Source: Leuctra nigra
Taxonomy: Eukaryota > Arthropoda > Insecta > Plecoptera > Leuctridae
NCBI GenBank assembly: GCA_934045905.1
Contig: OW203762.1
Coordinates: forward strand, 38,665,702-38,729,701
DNA: 64,000 nt
Reading direction: 5' to 3'
The translations under genes were made by a program, and so were the position numbers. This document shows positions 37,153 through 49,200 of the stretch, one piece after another (position 1 is the stretch's first letter; the number at the start of each line of letters is the position of its first letter). Under the pieces are notes generated by a model that saw nothing but the letters and a program-made list of their open reading frames with translations, did not search any database and was not told the origin of the DNA.

Positions 37153-39173
37153 ACGATGTCTCGTGACTCTTCGGTGTCATTAAACGACAGCCGCGGTGAA
37201 CTTATGTCTGCCTGTCCATAAACTCCTTATTGATAGCGGGAGCCGATCCATCACGACGGAATGCTGACGAATTGTTCACCATTTGACGGTCCCACAACCG
37301 CAGCCTTATAAACTGAATCACGTGTCTGGAATCTCATTGGCTCCTTTCGAACTCTCACTTCATCTGACTCTTGCTCCTCTCGATGGAGTCTGTAACCCTG
37401 CAGGGGACGCACAAGGTGGTCGATGTAGGAAGACCCGACAAAACAGAGTATTGCATTGAAAATCCAACCACGTCCCTTGAAAATGTGTCATTCTATCAAA
37501 GAACCGAAGTCGGGAGGTCCATGGTAAACTGCACTCTTAAACCGAAACGACAAGAAAAATAGAACGAACCAAACACGATGTGGGCGATTTTATTTTCCTC
37601 GAAATGTCGCCTCATACTCAGTTGATGGGTGAGATCAAGGAGTCGCCTCTCAGCTCTCGACTATCGAGTGGTCGACTATCGAAGAGTGTGCCAGATATCG
37701 ATGTCGTTCGGGATGATTTCAATCGAGTTTTGAAGCCAATGACGTGAAGAAAATATCCCACAACTCGTGCATATCTTTTGCAGCAGTGACGATGCACTTT
37801 GAACGCGTCATAAAGAACTGCATTTCCACTTTAAACCCATTGAATATCGCGCAATCTAGTCTTTTAACGGGTTTAGATTTTATTCTCGACGGATATCGTT
37901 GTTGGTATATGGATTTAGCTGCCACCTTCTCGGATCCCTTTCGGATTGCTCCTCTCTCCGCTGCTAAGACAAAGAGTTATTGTCCGCTTGTCATCATCGT
38001 CAATCATCTTCTTGATCTCAGCGCGCAAGAAACGGCTGATCGCTGTTGATGCCGGACTGAGCGGTGGTCAGATTTGATCACTCTCCACGGCGCCAAGACA
38101 AATGTCGTCGAGGCGCCGAGGTCCGCTGGAGAGTGAGACAAAGAATAGCTCGTCGACACTCTGATCAATCCACTAGCCTAGCTCTCAGGTCGCACATTTA
38201 TATCAATTATTTACATCTTCTAAGAGGGGTCACTTGGCACTTGCAAGAGTGTCGCAAATGACATGAAAGGAATCCGTGTAATGACTATACTTATACTACT
38301 TGACATAGGTACTTTGTGCCAATAGCTGCAATTTATTTCAAGTTATTCCTAATTTGGCCACATGACTGATTGCCATCAGGATCCGTCGACCGAATTCATT
38401 TAAACTTTCTGTTTACTTATCATACTTTAATTTTATTCAAAAGCCATGCACCTATTGGAAGGAAGGATGTCAAATAATTTCATTTCATATTTTACATTGT
38501 ATTAAGTTCTACAATGCAGGAATTTAATAATGTAGCGAACTAGAACTTTTCCAAATATTATATCTTATTTCATGATTGAAATTAAATGCTTTTTTACAAT
38601 GGAAACAGGGCACAGCTCTACAGGGCACAGCTCAAAGCTTTACTAGATGTGCTTAAAGACATGACTAGAAGAGCCTAAAAGCCATTACTATGGGTCCCTA
38701 TAAGGCCTTCACTACAAAGGTGCTAAACGCCATGACTAGAGCTACATGTCTAGAGAAGAGTGTCGAAGAAACAGCGACATGACTGATTGCAACATGCTTC
38801 ATTACCTTTGTAACCTCTTTAGTAAATCATGAACTCGATACGTATCCTTGCAATTTATGGAAATTGTCTGACACAAGTCCCTTTACGGCATGCCAGGACG
38901 TAACGTGGCATATATGTAGTATAAAACTGATGAATAAAAATAAAACACTCCCGACCAAGCGAAGCAGCAGCCGTTGCAGTTTTTAGAGCCCGATGCTGTA
39001 CTAGCACACTTTATGTGCCCATCGGAACATAAATTCACGCGGTGCTGGTATCAAAACCTGGTTCTATTGAAATGGCCTATCGTAATTCTCACCACCACAT
39101 TTCACTTCCCGATGTGGGCGAATTCATTTCCAAGCGTATAGATCACGGGAGTAGAATGAAAGTCGGGGCTACA

Positions 39174-39214
39174 GCCCCGGAGTCTGGGCTCAGCCCGGAG
39201 CCGGATGCAAACTA
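39174..39214. repeat. nested GC-rich palindromes
   Basis: GGGGCTACAGCCCC is followed after a few bases by TGGGCTCAGCCCGGA, two neighbouring short hairpins of similar sequence within a G+C-rich segment (38940-39240) that also contains GACCAAGCGAAGC-like strings. This pattern of small paired palindromes is often seen in dispersed repeat families, but no family can be named. Confidence 0.5.
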
Positions 39215-40080
39215 GAAACTCTCAGCGCCGTACGGCGGAAGAGTTTATTCAATATTGAGCCTTTGAAAGAAATTACTGCCGTAAGTACACTTCAGGCAAC
39301 AAATATCGGACGAGAGTTATTATTAGATCAGTTGGAAGGTTTGTTCTCAGTAAATTATTCAATATTTTATTTCATAAAATCTATTCTATGTTTATAGTCG
39401 ATTTATTTCGGCCATATTCGTACCTATTTGGAACAATAACGTTGAACCATTATTGTTGTGTTGTTGTTTGAAACATTGTTCTGTTTCTTGTGTGTTCAAA
39501 ACAACTCCTATCCCATTCTTCTACAAAACAAACAAATTCCTGTGGGGCTGTTTTAGTTGTACCAAAGGTACAGTGCCTCCGAAAGAAAGAAGATTCTCAA
39601 ACAATCGTATCGTATAGACTTGGATGAAAACGTTCCTGGAATTTGTTTTCAAAAAGTGCTGCTGTATAGTAATTGCAAGCTTACTCTTCAATCCAATATT
39701 CTGTAAAGTAACAGCTTAGAATTCTGTTGTAGCAGCGATATTAAATCACAGCTTGTATTAACAGACCTCCGTCTTTTTATCCAACTCCCTAGAGATAGTC
39801 ATTCTGAATGAGAACCAAGTAGAATGTAGGGCAGTTCGGCACAAAAGTCGAGAAGACATTTTTCAACTACAAGAAGTTCACCATTCAATCATGCGCTTTT
39901 GTTTTAATAATACTTGTAATTAATGTCATATATTCGCGACTGCTGCGACTAAGTCGTGCCACTTATTCAGAACGCTATCTCGCATGGGGATCACGAGAAG
40001 TATTTTGGAACAATGTTCGCCCCGGTGTCATAAAACGCATCTGTGCGAAATCGAGCGGGGCGCGATCGCGTCTACTCTGC

Positions 40081-40110
40081 GGGGGGGCGTGAGGGGGTTT
40101 GGGGAGGGGG
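40081..40110 (+). other. strong G-quadruplex motif
   Basis: Four runs of 4-7 G on the plus strand, separated by loops of 5, 3 and 1 bases (G7-CGTGA-G5-TTT-G4-A-G5). It satisfies the usual four-tract definition with long tracts and short loops. Confidence 0.7.
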
Positions 40111-40756
40111 TTCAGCCCATCTCGACTCGACCTCATAACCAAGACATTCATCTTATTTAGTTCGGTTACCGTGACATATGAAAATATCCCGGTCTGAAAA
40201 TGAGCATTTAACAGCACACTGTGGGGGAAATGCAAATGGAAAAAGCAGATTTCGAAAACAAATTTGAATAGAGATAGGTGAGGGTATTATTATGTTTTGT
40301 CGTACCGTGAATTGTGAAATGCAGACTGGGAATAATGTAATTATTTTTTTTGAGATTCTCAAAAGGAAAACGTGAGTGTTTTCAGAAATATTTGTGAACG
40401 TATTTTCAGAAACGTTACGCTATGGACGATTTAGTTATTGAAACTATTATTATATGGAAACTCTTTTGTAATGTGATTCCATCTACTTACTCTACAGATC
40501 AGAGTTACAATTGAGCTCATCGAGTGATGGTAACATATAAATAGAAGCGTCAGAGTATGTAAGAGATGAAGTCGGTTCGGAGAGAGAGAAGATCCCGGTT
40601 CATTGTCAAGGTCTCTGGATCACAGCTGGAGGTTGCGAGACCACCTATCCGGGAGAGCAAATAATAAACCTGGGGGTGCGAGAAAACGGAAGAAGGCAGT
40701 GATTGTTGCCAAATTGGTGGATACCGTTCCCCCACGGCGTTGGTAGAGGAACCAAG

Positions 40757-40762
40757 CACACA

Positions 40763-40815
<53 letters not shown>
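40757..40815 (+). repeat. (CA)n microsatellite
   Basis: About 29 CA dinucleotides, interrupted once by TA near 40769. The Cys-Val and Thr-His ORFs through it (40550-40894, 40620-40811, 40703-41035) are artefacts of the repeat. Confidence 0.97.
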
Positions 40816-40817
<2 letters not shown>

Positions 40818-43800
40818 ATACCAACCTTAGCCTGTGGAATCAATACGAGGACCCCACAGTTGGCAGTAGAGCTGCCCTCCCACAAGCCCCCCACCCGGCC
40901 CAGAACCTGGGTCTAGAGCCACGAACCCAAGACTCGACGTGCCCCACACAGCAATTGAGCGCATTTCTTCTGCACCATTTCATCGGAAAAATATGTAGAC
41001 CTTTTTCTTCCATTCCCAGTTATAGAAAGAACTAGTTTTGATCAGATCTTGAGGCAACTTCAGGTACAGGAGTCAATTCTGACAGCTGATGTTTTTATAA
41101 GACGGAACTTGTTAAGTCCGCCAGCCAATTAGGGGCATGCGGTGTAGTGGTGGGTGGATGGGGGAGAGGGTGGGAAGGGAAGTCGATCGAAGTTTACTTC
41201 GGTGTTCGCCAAATATTGGAGACCTGTCTTGTGTAAGTAATATAGTCGAGGAACGATGATAGCATAAAGAAGTCAGCCTCAAGCATCGATTAACCCCGAA
41301 GAGTGATCAGAAGATGGGGTGGTGAGGAGACAGTGGGAGGGGGAGGAGGTGATCAAGTGTTTATGTAAAGGTATCCAAATATTATCTTCTTACTTTACAC
41401 CACATACTGCGCGAAAGTTTAACTTTAGCATTTTGAGGTTTTACAAAAGGAGGCAGAGCTTATCGAGCTTAGAGATTTAAAAGCTTTTCTCTACATACCG
41501 ATCAATAATGATAAACTGATCTTGACATCAACTTATTATCTTAAATTAATTTCGTAAACGCCGTGGTTTTAGTCCTATTGTTATTTACAGTCGTCGCTCA
41601 TCGAACTGTTTCACTTTCTGGTGTTCGTCACGCGATTTAAATCGTGACTTCTGTTTTCGCGCCGCAAGGACGATAACTTGCAATCTACACCAACCCCAAC
41701 CCCAAAGCCCAAGCACTTGATTGCTACATAATAGGACATTATTGGTTTAAAAAGGTGGGTGGTTGGTTCGTTGGTCGTGGATAAGTTGTAACCACGGCAA
41801 CACCCCCGATAAGAAGACACAGCCTAAAATCCAATATCGCCGACCCAACCCTCGCGAAGTAAGCAGCCAGGGCAATGCAGCATCTTCCACTCGGAACTCT
41901 CACACCATCGCCCACGCACATTACCGACAGAGCCGCGGAGAACGTATAGTCTTTGCAGAGGCGAATCGCTTTTGCTAACTGGAATCACGTGCATGATGGG
42001 ACCAAAAACCATCGTTCCATTTATGATCGAGCGTCTAGCTACGTGTTCAAAACTTCATCTACTGCTTTACCAACACTGTTCCCGACCCACCCACTACCCT
42101 TAACCGCACCAAAAACCTTTATCTGTCTTCCCAAAAGATCCATTTTCTCTCTATAAGTTCCTTTACTTAAACCAAAACCATCTTGGCTTTAAATTGTTTG
42201 GATTAGTACGGCTGAAATGAAGTAGCTGGGTTTCGATCGACTCATCTGCAGCGCTCCACTCAGCTTCCTAGACCGATGTCTGCATCCACAGTTTCTGCAT
42301 CCAAAGCGAATGTTTGAACATCCCTTGGAAAAATCCCAGTCAACGACGAAGATTCGTTCTGACAGCTCCTTGTCTTCCCTTCTCTTTTCGATCAATTCTC
42401 CTAGCAACTTTCTCTCCCCCTCGCCCTCCCGTCATCTTCAATGTGTCTCTCTCTCTCTCGCTCTCACTCTCTCTTCCACGTGTAATCGCTGTTAATTCAA
42501 TAGAGTCGTTGGCAAAGGCAAGGATCCATCATCTCTTTCATGTGCCCCCTACCCACCCTCGCCACCCACCCCTCACCCTTGCTCACTTGCCTTGTCTAGT
42601 GATACAATTTGACACCAAGTGTTGTTCATGTTATCAAGTACGCTAATTAATTATTACTTAAGCTTCTGTGAACACCCTTGTTGTGCTAAATAGGAAAACC
42701 TCTCTAGATTGGAAAAGTACTAAAGACTTCCACTTCTAACGAAGGAGAATGCACAGCTTATTTAATTGGCACCGAACATTGAAGATCTTAAACGGAATGC
42801 AATCAATGTGTCAAAGGAATTTAATTTAGATACATTGTTTGAAACTTATTTCGTTTCCTTTCTCGTGTGGTCAGTCATTTGTACGTTTTCATTTAGTTTC
42901 ATATAAACAAAGATGGATTTGTTTCGTATTCATTAAACACCTTTCATTAAACGGCTAAATATTTTATGAGGTCTCAACAGTTACATGATTTTCAGAAAAT
43001 ATTTTGCCCTAATGCAAACTTTGGTGACCTAATTTGGTGGATTTACTTGGTTTACATATCATTGATAATTGATCTCCATAATGTTGAAAAAGTTAAAATT
43101 TTATATGGTAATTGAAAATAACCGGGTGTCATAAAAGCCAAATGTAAGCGCATTTATCGTTCCCTCAATAAACCAGCATTTAGATTCTTCAAGTCTTGTG
43201 GATTTTGCGGTAAAGTCTCAGTCAGCAACTTTCCGAGGGAACCGTGAAGAGACACAAACGAGGCTGAAGCAGAAACCTGATTTCACGTAATTCGGCGGAG
43301 AGCTTACAATTACCGAATTAACCCCTAGTAAATTGCCCCGAATTTCAACTCTATAAAGTCGAAGAAAATAAAAAATTGTTTGGAAACATAATTATCAAGC
43401 TTCCAGAGGTAATTGCAAGCAAAGTTTGCATTCTACTCCTGTCTTCTTTTCCCTTTGGTGAAAACTTTCACCCATTTTACAACTCTTCCACGAATATCCA
43501 GTAATTACAAGAATTTTGATGATAGCGGCGGTTGTTTTACTCTCGCTGGGGGGCCAAAACCCTTTTACGTACGTGGACTGCAAAAGGCCGACAGGTAATT
43601 ATCTTTTTTATAGTTGACGTGGGATTGGGTCGACGGGTAGGGGGCAAACATGGTAGTGAGGGGGCATGTGGTAAAGTTCGCACGGTGCGTACTTGCGAAT
43701 AGTAAGCGAAATCCGAAGGGGACAATATGAATGTCGACATTGTGACGTGGTAAAACACTCTCTGACACTAAGTTGCGTGCCGAGTCGAGAGATGTCACTA

Positions 43801-46136
43801 CTTCACAATGCCCGACATTTCCACCCGACGTTGACGCGACGAGACTTGACGCGACTTTCAACTCATAATGCTTTTGTCATGATTCACAAACAAACGTCTC
43901 ACTGCATTTCAATGGAATCATATTGGGAATGGGTCGAGATTTCAACCGTGAATCTTTAGCTAAGTGGTGTTTTATTCGTGCAAAGGCATGTAAATGTATC
44001 TTTTAGTTTTTAGAAATAAAAAAGTATGCCAGATATACGTACTTCAAATAGGACAATTCATAGTTTGCACGAGCTTCTTTTGTTTTACATCAACAATGTC
44101 AAAAAGTAAATTTTCGGCCATATTGGTGATAGTTGTTAATCGATTTAAACTAATTATTATCGGTTATAGTCTAAGATAGTTGGTAAATAAGTGGTTTTAT
44201 ACCTATAAGAACTTCTTCTGCTGCCTACAATTGCACAGGTAAACCATAAATAATATTAAAAAAAAAATGAAAAACAGATTGACAGCCGTTCTGACAAGTA
44301 TCACCAAGATGGCCGCACAACAATGAGATGACGTCACGTGCAAAGCATGAATAACAGCCTGTTTGAAATGTTAATAAAATATTTGATATTTTCTGCAATG
44401 GAGACTACCTTTCAAAAGAGTCATGTGAGGCTAATTCAAATAATGCGAATTGTTACAAACACAGTTAAATAATGAAGTAATATAACAATAATTATGAAAT
44501 CACTCCCTTCTACCATTCAATTACCAAATATTAATGTTGGATTGTTTAACCTTGAACTTTATTAGCTCTCCCCACACCCATCGTTCATGTTTTGAACACC
44601 CTCCAGCGCTCAAAAGTGTGTGGCAGAACGTTGTAAAGGTACATTTCAAACTGCTGATTAATTGTCAATGGTGGAAATAAACGTATCTCGGGTGGAATTT
44701 ACAAGCGAGCGTTCATATCCTAAATTAATTAACATTGCACTGTTGTTTTAATGAAATTGCAAACTCGAACGACAGGTACTGAGCTGCCTGTATTTTTAAT
44801 TATCTTAGCACTTCATGTAGGGAAGTTTCCACCAAAGCTGTGTGTTCGAACATACATATCAACTGAGAAACTATACGAACACCTATCAGCTAGAATTCAA
44901 TTAACGACATATTAATATATGATGGAGAATAAATAAAACAGTGGAACCTATTCTTCTATCTATGATTTAATGGTATTTCTGAGAAGCTCTACAAATGTTT
45001 CAATGAAATGACTGATCTCCTCTTCTTTTAATTTGCACTAAATAGTTTGATAAATAAACTAAAATACAACAAATTCATATTGATTTTATCACATTTCAAC
45101 TAAAATACAATATTGTTAATACTGTGTGCAATATTTTACATCTAATATTAACCCGAACAATTAAAACAAAACTAGCAGTAACATTAGCCATTACTGTTCT
45201 ACGACCTAACAAACTAGGCACGTATTTAACTGTTGTACAGAAAACATTCCATGACTTCAGATTTTTATTTTGACTTAATTGCAGTAGACCAAAAAAGTTA
45301 AACTATCAAGACAATAATTTTTCGCACACATTTTCACCGCGCAAAAACTAATGCACATACATACTCCGCTATGAATCTAATTGCAATTTACCGGCCATCC
45401 TCTCCCTTAGCTCGTAAATAACACTCCGCTCTCACAATTAAAACGCTCGTATATAGGCGTCGTCGGCGTCGCTTCCTGGCGTCGGATTGTGCGAGTAGCA
45501 ACAATGCTAATAATTGCGTGCGGCAACACAAGGCTCGACTCTCGCAATACGCACTAGAGTCATTATTCTGACATTCCTTGCACGTATTATGACCATAAAG
45601 AGAATACACCATCCGAAGAATATTTAGCTTCTATTAAGCCCGGCGCCTCTCCCACCCGCGCACGGAGCTCGATATTATGTAATCTAGGATAGCGTTTCCT
45701 GCATGATAAGCTCGGGTTATTGAACAATGGCTCGTATCATTTGCAACAATACCCGGTCTAAGGCATAGGATTACTTGTTTTCTTGGTATTCTAATTGAGA
45801 AGATATGGACAGTGCTACAATTTAATTTTAATTGAATGTATTTTATTTCAATACTTGAACGAGGAAAGCTGCTTATTAGTACCTCATACGTTGAGCGTTT
45901 ATGATAATAGGACAAACTTGGCAGTGTTCGCCACATCGATCTATCAGGCAACTAATAATTTGACACTATGAGTGTGTAGTGTCAGTATACCTATAACGTA
46001 CAACGCAAAAGTTTAAGACGGCTGGGTAGTGAGTTTGACCTTGAAGAGTTTTTTAATCGATTTTTATCAATATCTTTTACCAATGTTGCTGTTAACAAAA
46101 TAAGGATTTGTACGCGTCTTTAGAACTGTTCAATGA
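40816..46136. other. gene-less, mixed composition
   Basis: Plus-strand G runs at 41152-41179 and around 41315-41351 could form quadruplexes. A pyrimidine tract (TC-rich) lies at 42446-42477. At 44306-44340 AAGATGGCCGC, TGACGTCA and CACGTG fall within 35 bp. A GGCGTC-rich stretch follows TATATAGG at 45451-45485. ORFs of 60-114 codons are frequent in 41.6-43.9 kb but overlap on both strands and show no domain. Confidence 0.45.
44306..44340 (+). promoter_or_regulatory. YY1-like, CRE and E-box cluster
   Basis: AAGATGGCCGC (44306-44316, one base from the YY1 consensus), TGACGTCA (44329-44336) and an overlapping CACGTG (44335-44340). It uses the same kinds of site as the ETS/CRE repeat array, but lies in unrelated sequence. 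No gene start can be identified next to it. Confidence 0.35.
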
Positions 46137-46279
46137 AAATAATTTCATAGCTTGGAATGGTTTATTAGATTTACTTTGTTCTACAGATGTTTAGTGCCCG
46201 AAAATTAGTAAAATTATGGTACTAAACATCTGTTGGACAATATAAAACTAATAACTTATTCTAAACCATGAAATTATTT
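46137..46279. other. long hairpin (fold-back element or small-RNA precursor)
   Basis: The arms 46137-46195 and 46221-46279 are each 59 nt and align without gaps: 48 of 59 positions are complementary and four more would be G-U pairs in RNA read from the plus strand. The loop is 25 nt. The inner end (ACAGATGTTTAGT / ACTAAACATCTGT) and the outer 12 bp are perfect. No target-site duplication is obvious. It could be a small fold-back transposon or a microRNA-like precursor. I recognise no known microRNA in it. Confidence 0.7.
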
Positions 46280-49200
46280 AGTAAGTAAAAATATTAATTT
46301 TTAATAAAAGTAAGTACATTTTATCTTAATATAAGATTGATGAACTTATTTCACAGCTATTTTCCTTACTTTTAGGTGGACTTTCCCACCAAATCAGATG
46401 AGGGTTTAATGAAGTCTACATTTCACAGATTTGCTAATTTCAACAATTTTAAACCAGAAGTGTCATGTGGTAATTGACAGCATATCGATTGACCCAAATC
46501 AGGCGACTCGAAAAAAACGAAGAGCGCCGCAACAATTGAATAAGTAAAACCTACGTGGTCGGAATTCTAAATCAAACAGATTTTAGACTCCAGTGTGGTG
46601 CGACTTCCTGGCGCTAAATGTACCTATCAAGTTACGACGACGTGTGAAACTTACAGTCATTCACACAAAGTGCAGTGAAAAATAACACTAAAATACCAGT
46701 GGAATAAGAAGAAAGAGAAAAAGTTGAGTCAGTACTCCGCAAGTGAAAATGTAATTGAACGTGTAACTCAATGTATTAAAAAAGCAAATTTTACAAATGG
46801 TGTCAGATGTGGGATAACACAATTTTATTTAGGAAAAGCTGGAAAAAAATACTCCGACAATTTTAAAATACAGCTTGACTGAATTCAAAATGTGTTTTAA
46901 TTATGAGAGTGCTTTCAATATGATTTTACAATTCGAAAAATCATATATTATATTTCCATTACAATATCTACATCACCTTTGAAGTGAATATGTATAAGCT
47001 TTTTATATAATATGTATTAATTAAATTCAACGTTTTTGTTCTTCGAAAACAAAGCGATTTGTAATGTGACGCGCCTCTCCATCATCCGTGATGATTTGCA
47101 GTTCATCATCCCGGTTCGGTCGCAGCCTCTTCACATTGTTTATTAACCTTGTCATTGAGGCTCGCGCGTGCTGGCCAGTCAAGGTGTGAGCGGGGTGGGG
47201 GGGGGGAGACGTCAGGCGTCGCATTTCATTGCTCGACGTCGGGCGGTCGTCGCAGTAAAAGCGTCGGCATAATAATACCATTTCCACGTCGTTACGTCAC
47301 GGTTAATGGGACGACTTTCCTATCGGGGGGGATTAGAAGATGTTAGCCGAACAGACGCCGATAAAATCATCGGACGTGGACTTGAAATGGCATTAAGAAG
47401 AATATAATATTAAGTCACGTGACCACGTATTTCAGGCCAACATCGGGAAATTGGTATTAGGTAAATATAGAATTAAATTGCTTTTTATTCTTATAATAAT
47501 ACGATGTCATTGATGACTTTCTGGGATATTAAGCTAAAAGGATATCACTCTATAAATACCTTTTCAACAAAGGGTACCTATAGAAGACCAGAAATCATCC
47601 GCTTATGAACTTTTAGATTTTCCATACTTTTGTTTTACTAATTCGTTGAAATTGCTTGTATGAAATAATCCATATTGGCTGCTTCCCATTTGTATTACAC
47701 CCACGCATAGATAATTAGCTCAATACAGACAATACCAACAGAATACCTACGTCTTCCGGCATTATTGACCGGTATCTTTCCGTCTTGAACGTCACGATTT
47801 GAAAGAAAAGTGCAGTGAAATGGAAGGGGAACACGCGTCTAGTCATTAAAGTGTAAACTGCATGGAAGTCGGCTGACCGAGCGAAGTGCTACGCGGCGTC
47901 ACAGCAGGATGCAGACGCGAGTAAATAATAAATGTGGAAACGAGACGACGACGCGCGGGAACACATCTTGTGTTTTCATCAGCCTTGTATCGTAACGGCG
48001 AAGAAAAACTTTCCCCGGACGAAAAATAGTTCAGTGATGAGATTTAATTTTTTATTAATTAAAATTCACTGACTCGAACATTTTTCCGTTGTTGATACTT
48101 CGCCTGGAGTAGAAAATCCTACGCCGTTTATAAAAAAAAATTATCAGATGAGGGAGAATGGATAAAAAGAAAGAAGAATGTTTGTTACGGTTTCAGACGA
48201 AGAAATTTATGACGAGTTGATAACCTCTTCGTCTCCAAGTCTCATCATTTCACCCTTCCTAGATCTCACACTTGCAAAGTTATTACGATCAAACCACCCT
48301 GTAGGGAAAAACGACGTCGCGATAGAATCTCATAGGAATTCATCGATACCCACTTCTCCTTACTGCCGTGTCATTCTAACCGAACATAGATTAACCAATC
48401 CAAGCTGTTATTTATGTCCTTAGGAGACAAGTGAAAAAGAAGAAACAAAGATGAAGAGTGAATTACTTCATAATCCATTCATATTCATATTCATATTCTT
48501 ATTTGGGTAAATCAAATATGTGAGTAAATGTCAAAAGTAATTTGTACGATTCAACAATTTTACAAAAATGTTTATTCTAATTTTTTGTTTACAATACACA
48601 TATAGTAGGTAATATTTAATAAAATTAAATTGCAAAATATAATAAAATATTTTTGCATCATGTTTTCATCATGTGTACGAATTCCTGGTCTCCTTGCAGT
48701 TTATATACCTTCATAGCACTCTTAATAATAATTTAATGGATTTATTAAAACGAACACATATACACATATACACATTTGAATATTTATTACGTTTGATTAC
48801 TTTATAATTTACGTTCGCTAATCAAATGTAAAAATTCCATTCGTCATTATACTCCGTATTATTATTTCAACTAATTGTGTACCAGCTAAATAATTCAATT
48901 TCCATGTGCTAGTTTCGAAAAATTAATTACGGCTTTGTCTATAGAATCGTACAATGTCATTATCGTTCCTATCAATATTTGTAGCGGTCAACCTGTATTA
49001 ATTGGTGCGTTAGTGAAAAGCATTGCAATGAGAATAGCGAGTGCCAAGGTGCATCATAATGATCCATGCATATTCATTCACATGCGGTTTATTATTGATT
49101 AGTCCCACAATGTACGTGAAGAGTAATTAGGTTATTGTAATAATCACCTGTAGTATTCATGAGACAGATATGCTGATTCGATTTACAATACAATGAGCTG

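Larger units (their letters stand above)
36561..40756. other. gene-less, with an E-box palindrome and GC palindromes
   Basis: GGTCACGTGACC lies at 37141-37152, with a CCAAT-type ATTGG and CACGTG at 37320-37345 and a short ORF (37371-37562, 63 codons) after it; this looks promoter-like, but no gene is recognised. 37740-38260 holds ORFs of 65-101 codons. At 38607-38632 CAGGGCACAGCTC is directly repeated. 38940-39240 is G+C-rich with nested palindromes at 39174-39214. A G-quadruplex motif lies at 40081-40110. Confidence 0.45.

Noticed and set aside
40550..41035. ORFs with Cys-Val or Thr-His runs
   Set aside because: They are translations of the (CA)n microsatellite.
41672..41708. Telomere-like CCCCAA repeats
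   Set aside because: Only two short ACCCCAACCCC-type copies are present, with no array.
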